Notes under the pieces: generated by a model
The model's database searches: none
Told to the model about the DNA's origin: nothing
What the model saw: only the letters and a program-made list of their open reading frames with translations
Assembly: GCA_003647035.1 (NCBI GenBank)
Contig: QMMB01000049.1
Location: 1 to 11,744, forward strand
DNA length: 11,744 nt
Source: Deltaproteobacteria bacterium
Lineage (GTDB): Bacteria > Myxococcota_A > Polyangia > Polyangiales > Houyiibacteriaceae
Reading direction: 5' to 3'
In this document: positions 1 through 6,761 of the stretch, piece after piece
Position numbering within the stretch: position 1 is the first letter of the stretch
Layout: the number at the start of each line of letters is the position of its first letter
Translations under genes and position numbers: made by a program

Positions 1-2
1 AT

Positions 3-3000
3 CCCGCCACGGGCGAAGTGAGCTTCACCGCGTCCGAGGCGAACGGCGAGCTCTCGTATAGCTACACGGTTCGAGCGGAGAACGTCCTCGCGGAGGCCGA
101 CGAAGAAACGATTTCGGTGGACGCGGTCCACCCGCCGGCGACCCCGATCCTCACCGTGACCCCGGGCACCGTCTTCGCGCTCGAGATTGGAGAAGCGTTC
201 CCAGGGGCCTCGGCCACAGCGACCGGCCAACCAGCGCCCGTGCTGGCGATCGTAGGCACGCTTCCGGACTTTGTGGATTTCGATCCGCTCACCGGGCTGC
301 TCTCTGCGTCCGCGAGCAATCCCGTTCCCACAGAAAACGATATCGGTGCGCACACGTTCGATATCGTGGCAACCAACAGCGAAGGAATGGACAGCGCTAC
401 GATCGATATCACAGTCGTCGCTGCGCCGCCCGGCGTCGACTCGATCACGCCGGCCGCTGGCCGCCGCCAGTCTGAGGTGCCGGTCGTGGTTCGCGGCAGC
501 GGGTTCGTTGGCGCCGCAACCCCGGTGATTCGACTCGAGCTCGGCGCCTACAGCGAGACGCTGACGACCGTCTTCGTGGACGAAAGCACGCTGACGGCGA
601 CGGTCCCTGTGGGCGGCAGTCGCCCATCGGGGGTGTACGACGTGGTAGTCGACCAGGGCTCCGCGACGACCCTCGCAAAGCGCTTTACCGTCACGGAGGG
701 CGACGGCTCGACCCTGAGCGGAAGCATCGGTGCAGACGTCACCCTGACGGCGATCGGTAGCCCACATGTGGTGACGAGAGACCTGCGAATCGAGAACGGT
801 GCGACCGTGACGATCGAGCCGGGCGCGGTCGTGATGTTCGTCGCTGGCACCAATCGCCGCATCGACGTGGGCGCCAACAGTGCCGGAGCCATGCGGGCCG
901 ACGGCGGCGAGCCGGGCGTGGGTGACCAAATCGTCTTTACGCGGTTTCAAGCCGTCGGCGGACCGGCGCCGAGCGGTCACTACCGGGGCCTTCGCTTCGG
1001 CGCCAACCTGATCGCTGCGGCGACGTTGTTGCGCAACGTGGTCGTCGAGTTCGGCGGACGGCGCAACACATCCATCGATCAGGGTGCCGTCGAAGCGGTC
1101 AGCGGGTCTGCGCCGGAGGTCAGGGACACGATCATCCGCGAGAGCTTGAATTATGGGTTGTTCGCGCACTCGGGCGCGGGTTCCGACACGACGGACTGGT
1201 TCAGCGGAAATCAGCTCACGGCGAACGGCCGCGCACCGATCAACATCGGCTCGGACGATGTCTCCACGCTAGGCAGCAATCTCGCGCTCACAGGCAATGG
1301 CGAGGATCGAATCTTCGTGCGCGGCTCGACCGTCAGCAGGGCGACCGCAGACTGGGCCAACCATGGCGTTCCCTTCTACCTCAGCAAAGGGATCTTCGTT
1401 CGCGGCGGCAGTGTCATGTCCGTCGCGCCCGGCACCGAGATGCGTTTCGCGACGAGCCGGCGCCTCCAGGTATCGAGCAACACCGAGCCTGCCACGCTCG
1501 TCGCCTCGGGAACGCCCGAAGCACCGATCAGGATGGTGTCGGACAACGGTACGTGGGACGGCGTGCTGCTCGAAAGTCTCATTCAGGCAGGGACTGTCCT
1601 GCGAAACGTTCGTATGGAGGGGCTAGGCGCGGCGGTGAATGGAGGCCTTCGCATCGACAATCCCGGTAACCCGGGCGATCGCATCGCGATCGTCGAGAGC
1701 TGTCTCATCGAGAGCAGCGAACCGGGCTCGGTCGGCGTCAACGTCCACAACCGCGCGCGTGTGAGCTCGTTCCAAAACAACGTGCTCGACGTGGATGGCC
1801 TGTCTGTGAGCGCCGCGATGAGGGGCTTCGGCGATGTACTGGGACCCTCGAACACCTACGAAGCGCCTCTGCGCGTCCGGGGCGGCACAATCAGCGGGGC
1901 GGACATGGTGTGGACCAAGCCCCTCGCGAGCGATTCATCCACTCAGCCCATTCGGCCCACTGGCAGTCTGACGGTCACGGACGGGTCGTTGACCATCGAA
2001 GCGGGCAATCGAATCGAAATGCCTGTCAATGGGCAACTCGCGATGATCGACAGCCGCTTGGCAATCGACGGGACCGAGAGCGAGCCCGTCGTGTTCACGC
2101 CTGTTAGCGGTGCAGCGTATTGGAACAGGATTCGGGTCCGAGGATCGGGCAGCTCCGGTGTGTCGCGTATGACGCACGCCGTGCTCGAAGCGGCCGGCTC
2201 CGGGCCGACGCTGGATCCGGCGAGCGGGCGCGCCGCCATCGTGGTCGAAGCCAACGGCGGGGTCCCCGCCATGCCCGCGATCTCGGATACGACGATCACG
2301 AACAGCAATGGGTACGGCATGGCGTTCGCCAACTCCACACACTGCCGAGCCGCCTGCAACGACAACACGATCGTGGGCTCGCGGTTCTCCGCGGTTCGCA
2401 TGTATGCAAACTTCATCGGCCGCTTCGGTGCCGGAAACACGCTGGCCGGCAACAACGTGTCGGCAACGCCGGGGCACGAGGGGGTGTGGGTCCTCGGGGA
2501 CACAGTCGACACGACCGCCACCTGGCCCGACAACGACGTGCCGTATGTCGTCCAGGGCAATGTCGAGATCCGTCGTGCGAGCCCCGCGGAAGCACCCGCG
2601 GTGCTGACGATCGAGCCCGGCACCGAGCTCCGCTTCGCGAGCGGTCGGCGTCTGCGAGTCGGAGACGGCAACGACGGCGCGTTGGATGCCCGTGGCACCA
2701 GCGCGCAACCCATCACGTTCACCAGCATCGACACGGTCTCCCCGGTGTTCTGGCGCGGCATCGATTTCAACCAGGGGTCGAACGGTTCGGTGCTCGATTG
2801 GGTGGTCGTCTCGCACGGCGGGAGCGGAGCCGACACGGGCAACGTCAACTTCCGAACGGGCTCCGCCGTCACGGTCGGGGTGGTCGATTTCACCCACTCC
2901 GTTCACTACGCCGCGGTGATCTATTCCGGGTCTGCTCCGATGTTCACTGGTGCGTCCACCGACCGGGTCTACATGCTCAACGGTCAGCAGTCGAATCCGG

Positions 3001-3065
3001 GCCCCGGCGACCCCGCGTTCGACTGCGTGCGTGACGTCGCCGCCAGCACCTGCACCCAGCCATAG
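3..3065 (+). CDS. Large exported-type protein, Ig-like + IPT/TIG + beta-helix repeats (5' truncated)
   Basis: The frame is open from the first bases of the window, so the GTG at 18 is probably internal and the true start with any signal peptide lies upstream. Numbering from that GTG, residues about 1-39 look like the tail of a beta-sandwich domain. Residues about 41-135 resemble a putative-Ig (He_PIG/cadherin-like) domain, with a LPDFVDFDPLTGLLSA stretch and an ending of the type HTFDIVATNSEG. Residues about 139-226 resemble an IPT/TIG domain (DSITPAAG, VRGSGF). From about residue 248 to the end, four diverged units of about 200 residues follow, each with a ltIePGtelrF...rrl.V element, then A.GT..PI.FT and W..I, as in right-handed parallel beta-helix proteins. 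The last residues carry two cysteines (CVRDVAASTC). No enzyme motif is visible. A surface or secreted adhesive or binding role is inference. It ends 48 bases before the next gene. Confidence 0.85.
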   Translation, partial: PATGEVSFTASEANGELSYSYTVRAENVLAEADEETISVDAVHPPATPILTVTPGTVFALEIGEAFPGASATATGQPAPVLAIVGTLPDFVDFDPLTGLLSASASNPVPTENDIGAHTFDIVATNSEGMDSATIDITVVAAPPGVDSITPAAGRRQSEVPVVVRGSGFVGAATPVIRLELGAYSETLTTVFVDESTLTATVPVGGSRPSGVYDVVVDQGSATTLAKRFTVTEGDGSTLSGSIGADVTLTAIGSPHVVTRDLRIENGATVTIEPGAVVMFVAGTNRRIDVGANSAGAMRADGGEPGVGDQIVFTRFQAVGGPAPSGHYRGLRFGANLIAAATLLRNVVVEFGGRRNTSIDQGAVEAVSGSAPEVRDTIIRESLNYGLFAHSGAGSDTTDWFSGNQLTANGRAPINIGSDDVSTLGSNLALTGNGEDRIFVRGSTVSRATADWANHGVPFYLSKGIFVRGGSVMSVAPGTEMRFATSRRLQVSSNTEPATLVASGTPEAPIRMVSDNGTWDGVLLESLIQAGTVLRNVRMEGLGAAVNGGLRIDNPGNPGDRIAIVESCLIESSEPGSVGVNVHNRARVSSFQNNVLDVDGLSVSAAMRGFGDVLGPSNTYEAPLRVRGGTISGADMVWTKPLASDSSTQPIRPTGSLTVTDGSLTIEAGNRIEMPVNGQLAMIDSRLAIDGTESEPVVFTPVSGAAYWNRIRVRGSGSSGVSRMTHAVLEAAGSGPTLDPASGRAAIVVEANGGVPAMPAISDTTITNSNGYGMAFANSTHCRAACNDNTIVGSRFSAVRMYANFIGRFGAGNTLAGNNVSATPGHEGVWVLGDTVDTTATWPDNDVPYVVQGNVEIRRASPAEAPAVLTIEPGTELRFASGRRLRVGDGNDGALDARGTSAQPITFTSIDTVSPVFWRGIDFNQGSNGSVLDWVVVSHGGSGADTGNVNFRTGSAVTVGVVDFTHSVHYAAVIYSGSAPMFTGASTDRVYMLNGQQSNPGPGDPAFDCVRDVAASTCTQP
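759..1367 (+). repeat. Beta-helix unit 1 of 4 (protein-level repeat)
   Basis: This unit of about 203 codons has its IEPG element at 813-824 (residues 266-269). It opens with SPHVVTRDLRIENGA and continues through IVFTRF and a VVVEFGG strand. Similarity to the other three units is visible only in the protein, so the duplication is old. Boundaries are approximate. Confidence 0.6.
1368..1943 (+). repeat. Beta-helix unit 2 of 4 (protein-level repeat)
   Basis: This unit of about 192 codons opens with VPFYLSKGIFVRGG. It carries the equivalent VAPGTEMRFATSRRLQV element (VAPG at 1422-1433, residues 469-472), followed by VASGTPEAPIRM, a tryptophan and VLRNVRMEGLG. It aligns closely in order and spacing with unit 4. 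Boundaries are approximate. Confidence 0.6.
1944..2537 (+). repeat. Beta-helix unit 3 of 4 (protein-level repeat)
   Basis: This unit of about 198 codons is the most diverged. It opens with QPIRPTGSLTVTDG and has LTIEAGNRIEM in place of LTIEPGTELRF (IEAG at 1995-2006, residues 660-663), then IDGTESEPVVFTP and YWNRIRVRGSG. Boundaries are approximate. Confidence 0.55.
2538..3065 (+). repeat. Beta-helix unit 4 of 4 (protein-level repeat, shorter)
   Basis: This final unit of about 175 codons opens with VPYVVQGNVEIRR. It carries LTIEPGTELRFASGRRLRV (IEPG at 2610-2621, residues 865-868), then DARGTSAQPITFTS and FWRGIDF. It stops short of a full period and ends in a cysteine-containing tail. Boundaries are approximate. 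Confidence 0.6.
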
Positions 3066-3113
3066 CCGCTACAGCTTGCACCGCCAGATCGGCTCTCCTA
3101 CGCTCCGGTCTTA

Positions 3114-4301
3114 GTGTCCGACAAGAAAGAGATCTCCCAGAAGACGTTGGCGGTTCACGGCGGCGAGCCGAGGACGTATCCCTACGACGCGCTGGTGGCG
3201 CCAATCACCCAGACCGCAACGTATTCGTTCGCCGATACGGCCGAGCTGATCGCGTATTTCGAGGGACGAAAAGAACGCGAGGAGTACGGGCGCTACGGCA
3301 ACCCATCGGTGCGGCTGGTGGAGGAGAAGCTGGCGGCGCTCGAGCGCACCGAGGATGCAGCTGCGTTTGCGAGTGGCATGGCGGCGGTCACCACGGCGAT
3401 TTTGGCGCTGGTGAAAACCGGCTCGCACGTGATTTTGTTTGCCGACTGCTATCGCAGAACGAGGCAATTCGTGACGACGTTCCTCGATCGCTTTGGTGTG
3501 TCGAACACGCTCATCCCGCCGGCAGATGTCGAGGCACTGAGAGCCGCGATTCGACCCGAGACCCGGTTGGTCATCGCCGAGGCGCCGACCAATCCGTATC
3601 AAACGATTCCCGACATCGAGCAACTCGTCGAGATCTGCCGCGACAACAAGGTCAAGACACTGATCGACAGCACGTTCGCGACGCCCGTGAATTTCAAGCC
3701 TGCAAACTATGGCATCGACATCGTGGTGCACAGCGCCACGAAGTATCTGGGTGGCCACAACGATGTACTCGGCGGCGTGGTGGCGGGGAAGGCCGGCCTG
3801 GTCTCACTGGTTCGCGACTTACGCAGCGTCTTCGGCGCCTGTCTCGATCCGCACGCGGCCTATCTCATTCACCGTGGCATGAAGACGTTGGCGCTTCGTG
3901 TGGAACAGCAAAACACAACCGCTCAGGCCATGGCCGAGCGGCTCGATCAACACCCTCGGGTCCGCCAGATCTGGTATCCGGGTCTCCCCTCACACCCAAA
4001 TCATGAGACCGCCAAGCGCCTGATGAGCGGTTTCGGGGGAGTGGTGACGTTCGAAGTAGACGCCGACCTGCAGGGCACGAGCCGTTTCGTCGACGCATGC
4101 CGGATCCCTCGGATCGCGCCTAGCCTGGGGGGCGTCGAGTCGCTGATCGAGCAGCCGGCGTTGATGAGCTACTTCGAGCTCAGCACCGAGGAGCGCGAGG
4201 CGATCGGGATCAAGAACAACCTGGTGCGGTATGCGGTCGGGATCGAGGACACCGACGAGCTCATCGCGGATGTGGTCGAGGCGCTCGACAGCACGGGCTG
4301 A
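3114..4301 (+). CDS. metB: Cystathionine gamma-synthase-like PLP enzyme (plant-like branch)
   Basis: A 395-residue Cys/Met-metabolism PLP enzyme (aspartate aminotransferase fold). Family members join an activated homoserine to cysteine to give cystathionine for methionine synthesis in the cytoplasm. Visible marks are the inter-subunit phosphate-binding YGRYGNPS (Y58-S65), the Schiff-base lysine K210 in SATKYLGGHNDVLGG, and SLGGVESLIEQP near the C-terminus. From memory, the C-terminal half (MKTLALRVEQQN, WYPGLPSHP, GFGGVVTFE, IKNNLVR) is much closer to plant cystathionine gamma-synthase than to E. coli MetB. Plants use O-phosphohomoserine; the acyl donor here cannot be read from sequence, and a gamma-lyase or O-acylhomoserine sulfhydrylase activity remains possible. 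The GTG at 3114 is the only plausible start after the in-frame stop at 3063, because the 48-base gap has no ATG. No clear Shine-Dalgarno precedes it. Length is normal for the family. Confidence 0.88.
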   Translation: MSDKKEISQKTLAVHGGEPRTYPYDALVAPITQTATYSFADTAELIAYFEGRKEREEYGRYGNPSVRLVEEKLAALERTEDAAAFASGMAAVTTAILALVKTGSHVILFADCYRRTRQFVTTFLDRFGVSNTLIPPADVEALRAAIRPETRLVIAEAPTNPYQTIPDIEQLVEICRDNKVKTLIDSTFATPVNFKPANYGIDIVVHSATKYLGGHNDVLGGVVAGKAGLVSLVRDLRSVFGACLDPHAAYLIHRGMKTLALRVEQQNTTAQAMAERLDQHPRVRQIWYPGLPSHPNHETAKRLMSGFGGVVTFEVDADLQGTSRFVDACRIPRIAPSLGGVESLIEQPALMSYFELSTEEREAIGIKNNLVRYAVGIEDTDELIADVVEALDSTG

Positions 4302-4419
4302 CGCATCGCCATCGATACTGCGATTCGCCTCACAAAACTGCGCTGCAACTCTTGTCCGCCACTGAACGCGGCTCCCCCCGGGCGCCGCTGACAAAGGGTG
4401 CAAGTGCGCGAAATCGCTA
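4302..4419. other. Gene-free spacer between metB-like gene and IHF promoter
   Basis: I see no ORF, tRNA or strong terminator here. The best structure is a weak GC hairpin at 4368-4388: 5-bp arms GCGGC and GCCGC, an 11-base loop and no T-run. It could attenuate read-through into the next unit, but I would not call it a terminator. Confidence 0.4.
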
Positions 4420-4447
4420 TTGACGCGCCTAGGTGCCTAGATATACT
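4420..4447 (+). promoter_or_regulatory. Sigma70-type promoter of the IHF-like/tyrS unit
   Basis: A -35 box TTGACG (4420-4425) and a -10 box TATACT (4442-4447) are separated by 16 bases. Each matches the consensus at five of six positions. Transcription should start near 4453-4456. This rules out the upstream in-frame GTG at 4433, which lies between the two boxes, as the translation start. Confidence 0.75.
4429..4440. promoter_or_regulatory. Palindrome CTAGG-TG-CCTAG inside the promoter spacer
   Basis: Five-base inverted arms are separated by two bases and lie wholly between the -35 and -10 boxes. A protein bound here would compete with RNA polymerase, so it could be an operator. It is short, so chance is possible. 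Confidence 0.35.
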
Positions 4448-4471
4448 CAGCCCCCAATGGGAAGAGAATCG

Positions 4472-4783
4472 ATGACGAAGTCGGAGCTCATCGACGCTGT
4501 AGCCCAGCGGACGAAGATCACGAAAAGCCGAGCTGAGCACGTTGTAAACTGCGTTTTTAACGCAATGACATCGGCGCTCGAGCAAGGAGAGGGGATCGAG
4601 ATTCGCGGCTTCGGGAGCTTCACGGTCCGTGCATACAAGTCGTATAGCGGGCGAAATCCTCGGACGGGAAAGCCGGTGCCGGTTCCGGAAAAGCGCCTTC
4701 CGTTCTTCAAGGTCGGCAAAGAGCTCAAAGAGCTCGTCAATGGTGGCGTCCCCGACGACGGTGTCACCGGGCCCGGCGCGTAG
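4472..4783 (+). CDS. IHF/HU-family DNA-bending protein (IHF-beta-like)
   Basis: A 103-residue nucleoid protein. It dimerises and bends DNA in replication, recombination and transcription complexes. The sequence begins MTKSELIDAVAQR, as IHF-beta subunits do. It has the hallmark IEIRGFGSF (42-50) and the DNA-intercalating beta-arm tip GRNPRTG, with the key proline at P63, followed by PFFKVGKELKELV (77-89). The last 14 residues (after V89) are a Gly/Pro/Asp-rich tail beyond the usual end. The ATG at 4472 is chosen because a GGAAGAG-type Shine-Dalgarno (4460-4466) precedes it and because the promoter boxes exclude the GTG at 4433. The ATG at 4457 would be nearly leaderless. The leader is then only about 16-20 bases. 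tyrS follows after 9 bases, so the two are almost certainly co-transcribed. IHF-beta versus a general HU cannot be settled from sequence alone. Confidence 0.9.
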   Translation: MTKSELIDAVAQRTKITKSRAEHVVNCVFNAMTSALEQGEGIEIRGFGSFTVRAYKSYSGRNPRTGKPVPVPEKRLPFFKVGKELKELVNGGVPDDGVTGPGA

Positions 4784-4792
4784 GGGCGAGAG

Positions 4793-6016
4793 ATGAAACC
4801 CGAAGCGCAGCTCGCCGAGCTCAAGGGCGGGGTGGTCGACTTGCACGTCGAGTCGGAGCTCCTCGAACGTTTGAACGCAGGCAAGCCTCTCAAGATCAAA
4901 GCAGGTTTTGATCCGACGCGGCCCGACCTCCATCTCGGGCACACGGTGCTCCTCAACAAGATGCGTCAGTTTCAAGAGCTCGGGCACCAGGTGGTGTTCA
5001 TCGTCGGTGATTTCACGGCGCAGATTGGCGATCCCTCCGGCAGGAGCAGCACACGCCCCGTTCCGACGCGTGACGAAATTCTGGAGGGCGCGCGTACGTA
5101 CGCCGACCAGGCATTCAAGATCTTGGATCCGACGCGCACACAGATCGTCTACAACGGCGAATGGCTCGGGAAAATGGCGTTCGACGACGTCATTCGCCTC
5201 GCCGGTAAGTACACCCTCGCGCGTATGATGGAGCGCGACGATTTCAAGCGCCGTTGGGCGGAGCATCAGAGCATCTCGCTCCACGAGCTTCTCTACCCTC
5301 TCGCTCAGGCGTACGACTCGGTCGTGCTCGAATGCGATGTCGAGCTCGGCGGAACCGACCAGCTCTTCAATCTGCTCGTTGGCCGAGAGATCATGCGAGA
5401 AATGGGGCAGCGTCCTCAGATTGTCATGACGACCCCGATTCTCGAAGGAATCAACGCGCGCTCCGAAGGGGGCAAAATCGTCGGTGCGAAGATGAGCAAA
5501 TCGCTGGACAACTACATCGGCGTGGCCGAGGCACCCAAGGACCAGTTCGGCAAGTTGATGAGCATCTCCGACGATTTGATGTGGCGCTACTACGAGTTGC
5601 TGTCCACCGAGCCTGCGCTCGAGGTCGAACGGCGAAAGCGCGCATGTGCCGCCGGCGAGGCGAACCCACGCGACGTCAAGATCGCACTCGGTAAGGAGCT
5701 CGTCACCCGCTACCACGACGCTGAGCAGGCCGATGCGGCGGAAGCCTCTTGGCTCGCCCAGTTTTCCAAGCGCCAAGTCCCGGACGACATGCCCCAACAC
5801 GAGGTCACCCTCGATGGAGACAGCGTCTGGATCCCGAAGCTCCTCAGCGACATCGGCCTAGTGAAGAGCTCCAGCGATGGCCGCCGCCGCATCCAACAAG
5901 GCGGCGTAGAAATCGATGGCGACCGAGTAGTCGACCCCCAAGCCCAGCTCCTTAAAGGCCGCCGCTACGTCATCAAGGCGGGCAAACGGGCCTGGGCCAC
6001 CGTCACGCTCAAGTAA
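4793..6016 (+). CDS. tyrS: Tyrosyl-tRNA synthetase (TyrZ-like class)
   Basis: A 407-residue class I aminoacyl-tRNA synthetase that charges tRNA-Tyr with tyrosine in the cytoplasm. The Rossmann-fold catalytic domain carries the HIGH-type signature HLGH (residues 47-50) after GFDPTRPDL, then GDFTAQIGDPSGRS, the tyrosine-site region ELGGTDQLFNL, and a canonical KMSKS (233-237). The C-terminal roughly 65 residues form an S4 RNA-binding domain (LLSDIGLVKSSSDGRRRIQQGGVEIDG). The intact KMSKS and overall pattern point to the TyrZ-like branch rather than E. coli TyrS, which has KFGKT. Length is normal. It starts at ATG 4793, 9 bases after the IHF-like gene. Only a weak GGGGCGAGAG Shine-Dalgarno stands before it, consistent with translation after an upstream gene. 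Confidence 0.96.
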   Translation: MKPEAQLAELKGGVVDLHVESELLERLNAGKPLKIKAGFDPTRPDLHLGHTVLLNKMRQFQELGHQVVFIVGDFTAQIGDPSGRSSTRPVPTRDEILEGARTYADQAFKILDPTRTQIVYNGEWLGKMAFDDVIRLAGKYTLARMMERDDFKRRWAEHQSISLHELLYPLAQAYDSVVLECDVELGGTDQLFNLLVGREIMREMGQRPQIVMTTPILEGINARSEGGKIVGAKMSKSLDNYIGVAEAPKDQFGKLMSISDDLMWRYYELLSTEPALEVERRKRACAAGEANPRDVKIALGKELVTRYHDAEQADAAEASWLAQFSKRQVPDDMPQHEVTLDGDSVWIPKLLSDIGLVKSSSDGRRRIQQGGVEIDGDRVVDPQAQLLKGRRYVIKAGKRAWATVTLK

Positions 6017-6052
6017 GAGCGGGATCCTCTGTCGGAACGGGGCGCAGTCCTT

Positions 6053-6074
6053 CGGTTTCTCGCCTAAGAAGCCG
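6053..6074 (+). terminator. Possible hairpin downstream of tyrS
   Basis: An eight-base stem, CGGTTTCT (6053-6060) with AGAAGCCG (6067-6074), encloses the six-base loop CGCCTA. One pair is a G-U wobble in RNA, and two further T-G wobble pairs could extend it. It begins 36 bases after the tyrS stop. There is no U-tract, so it is at best a non-canonical terminator or an mRNA 3'-end stabiliser. Confidence 0.35.
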
Positions 6075-6112
6075 GGTGATCGTCGGGGCTTGGGAGGCGA
6101 CAAGAAGTCCCC

Positions 6113-6141
6113 TTGACTCATAGAGTTTACGTTGTAAATAT
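6113..6141 (+). promoter_or_regulatory. Promoter of the TetR-oxidoreductase unit
   Basis: A -35 box TTGACT (6113-6118) is followed at 17 bases by AAATAT (6136-6141) preceded by TG, or at 16 bases by TAAATA (6135-6140). The region is strikingly AT-rich against the surrounding sequence. The predicted transcription start falls at about 6147-6149, on the start codon itself. Confidence 0.5.
6126..6138. promoter_or_regulatory. Probable TetR operator, TTTAC-GTT-GTAAA
   Basis: A perfect five-base inverted repeat with a three-base centre lies between and over the core promoter boxes, ten bases before the start codon of a TetR-family gene. TetR proteins commonly repress their own promoters through such dyads. 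That it binds this particular protein is inference. Confidence 0.55.
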
Positions 6142-6147
6142 TTTGTC

Positions 6148-6741
6148 ATGGCTCGGGCAACATTGACGGCGGAGGAGTTGGGCGCGTTTCGGGGTCGCGC
6201 GGTGGCTGCTGCGACACGGCTCTTTGCCGAGCGCGGGTATCGCGGCGTGACGTTGCGGTCCTTGGCGAAGGAGCTCGGGGTGAGTCCGATGACGCCGTAT
6301 CGGTACTTCGAGAACAAAGAAGAGCTCTTCGGGATGGTGCGGACCGCCGCTTTTCGGAGGTTCGCCGATGCGCAGCGTGATGCCGTCGGGGGCATCGAGG
6401 ATCCGCAAGACGCTCTTCGGGTGTTGGGAAGGGCGTATGTCGGCTTCGCGTTGGAGCAACCCGATGCCTACCACATCATGTTCGAGCTCTTGCAAGCTCC
6501 TGCCGGGACGTATCCCAAGCTCGAGGCCGAGCAGGCCCGGGCGTTTTCCTATCTTCACGCGGCGGTGAAGGCGAGCGTGGAAGCAGGTTTCTTGGAGGGA
6601 GAGTCGCTTGCCCGGGCGCACTACCTTTGGGCTCAGGTCCACGGCCTGGTTTCCCTGCACCTCGCGGGCAAGCTCGTGATGGGCTGTTCGCTCGACGAGT
6701 TGGTATCGACGGTTTTCGAAAGGCCGGAAGCGGCGCAATGA
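6148..6741 (+). CDS. TetR-family transcriptional regulator, WHG-type C-terminus
   Basis: A 197-residue regulator. The N-terminal helix-turn-helix spans about residues 14-60, with GYRGVTLRSLAKELGVS and the recognition-helix region MTPYRYFENKEELF (48-61). The C-terminal ligand/dimerisation domain contains W161-A-Q-V-H165-G166 followed by LVSLHLAGKL, which matches the WHG signature of the TetR_C_33 family. It has no membrane segment and acts in the cytoplasm as a dimeric, ligand-responsive DNA-binding protein, normally a repressor. A palindrome at 6126-6138 overlaps its promoter, which suggests autorepression. There is no Shine-Dalgarno before ATG 6148 and the promoter ends about six bases upstream, so the mRNA may be leaderless. 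The oxidoreductase gene follows after 20 bases and is the likely main target. The ligand is unknown. Confidence 0.9.
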   Translation: MARATLTAEELGAFRGRAVAAATRLFAERGYRGVTLRSLAKELGVSPMTPYRYFENKEELFGMVRTAAFRRFADAQRDAVGGIEDPQDALRVLGRAYVGFALEQPDAYHIMFELLQAPAGTYPKLEAEQARAFSYLHAAVKASVEAGFLEGESLARAHYLWAQVHGLVSLHLAGKLVMGCSLDELVSTVFERPEAAQ

Positions 6742-6761
6742 AGCGCGCCTAGGAGAACGAG

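Noticed and set aside
1935..2906. Two overlapping minus-strand open frames of over 300 codons each
   Set aside because: They are antisense to beta-helix units 3 and 4. Two long frames on the same stretch indicate base-composition effects, not genes.
3076..3104. Possible promoter TTGCAC-N17-TACGCT before the metB-like gene
   Set aside because: Each box matches the consensus at only three of six positions, which is expected by chance. I do not claim it, although the gene does lack a visible Shine-Dalgarno.
3066..3113. Possible stop-codon read-through fusing the beta-helix protein to the metB-like enzyme
   Set aside because: Both genes are in the same frame and no second stop lies between them. 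However, an exported structural protein fused to a cytoplasmic PLP enzyme makes no sense, and a one-in-three frame match is not evidence.
4368..4388. Possible terminator hairpin after the metB-like gene
   Set aside because: The stem is only five base pairs with an eleven-base loop and no T-run follows, so it is too weak to call.
4169..5800. A 543-codon open frame on the minus strand
   Set aside because: It lies antisense to the IHF-like gene and tyrS, both of which have unmistakable motifs. Its translation shows no family pattern and it is a codon-bias shadow typical of GC-rich DNA.
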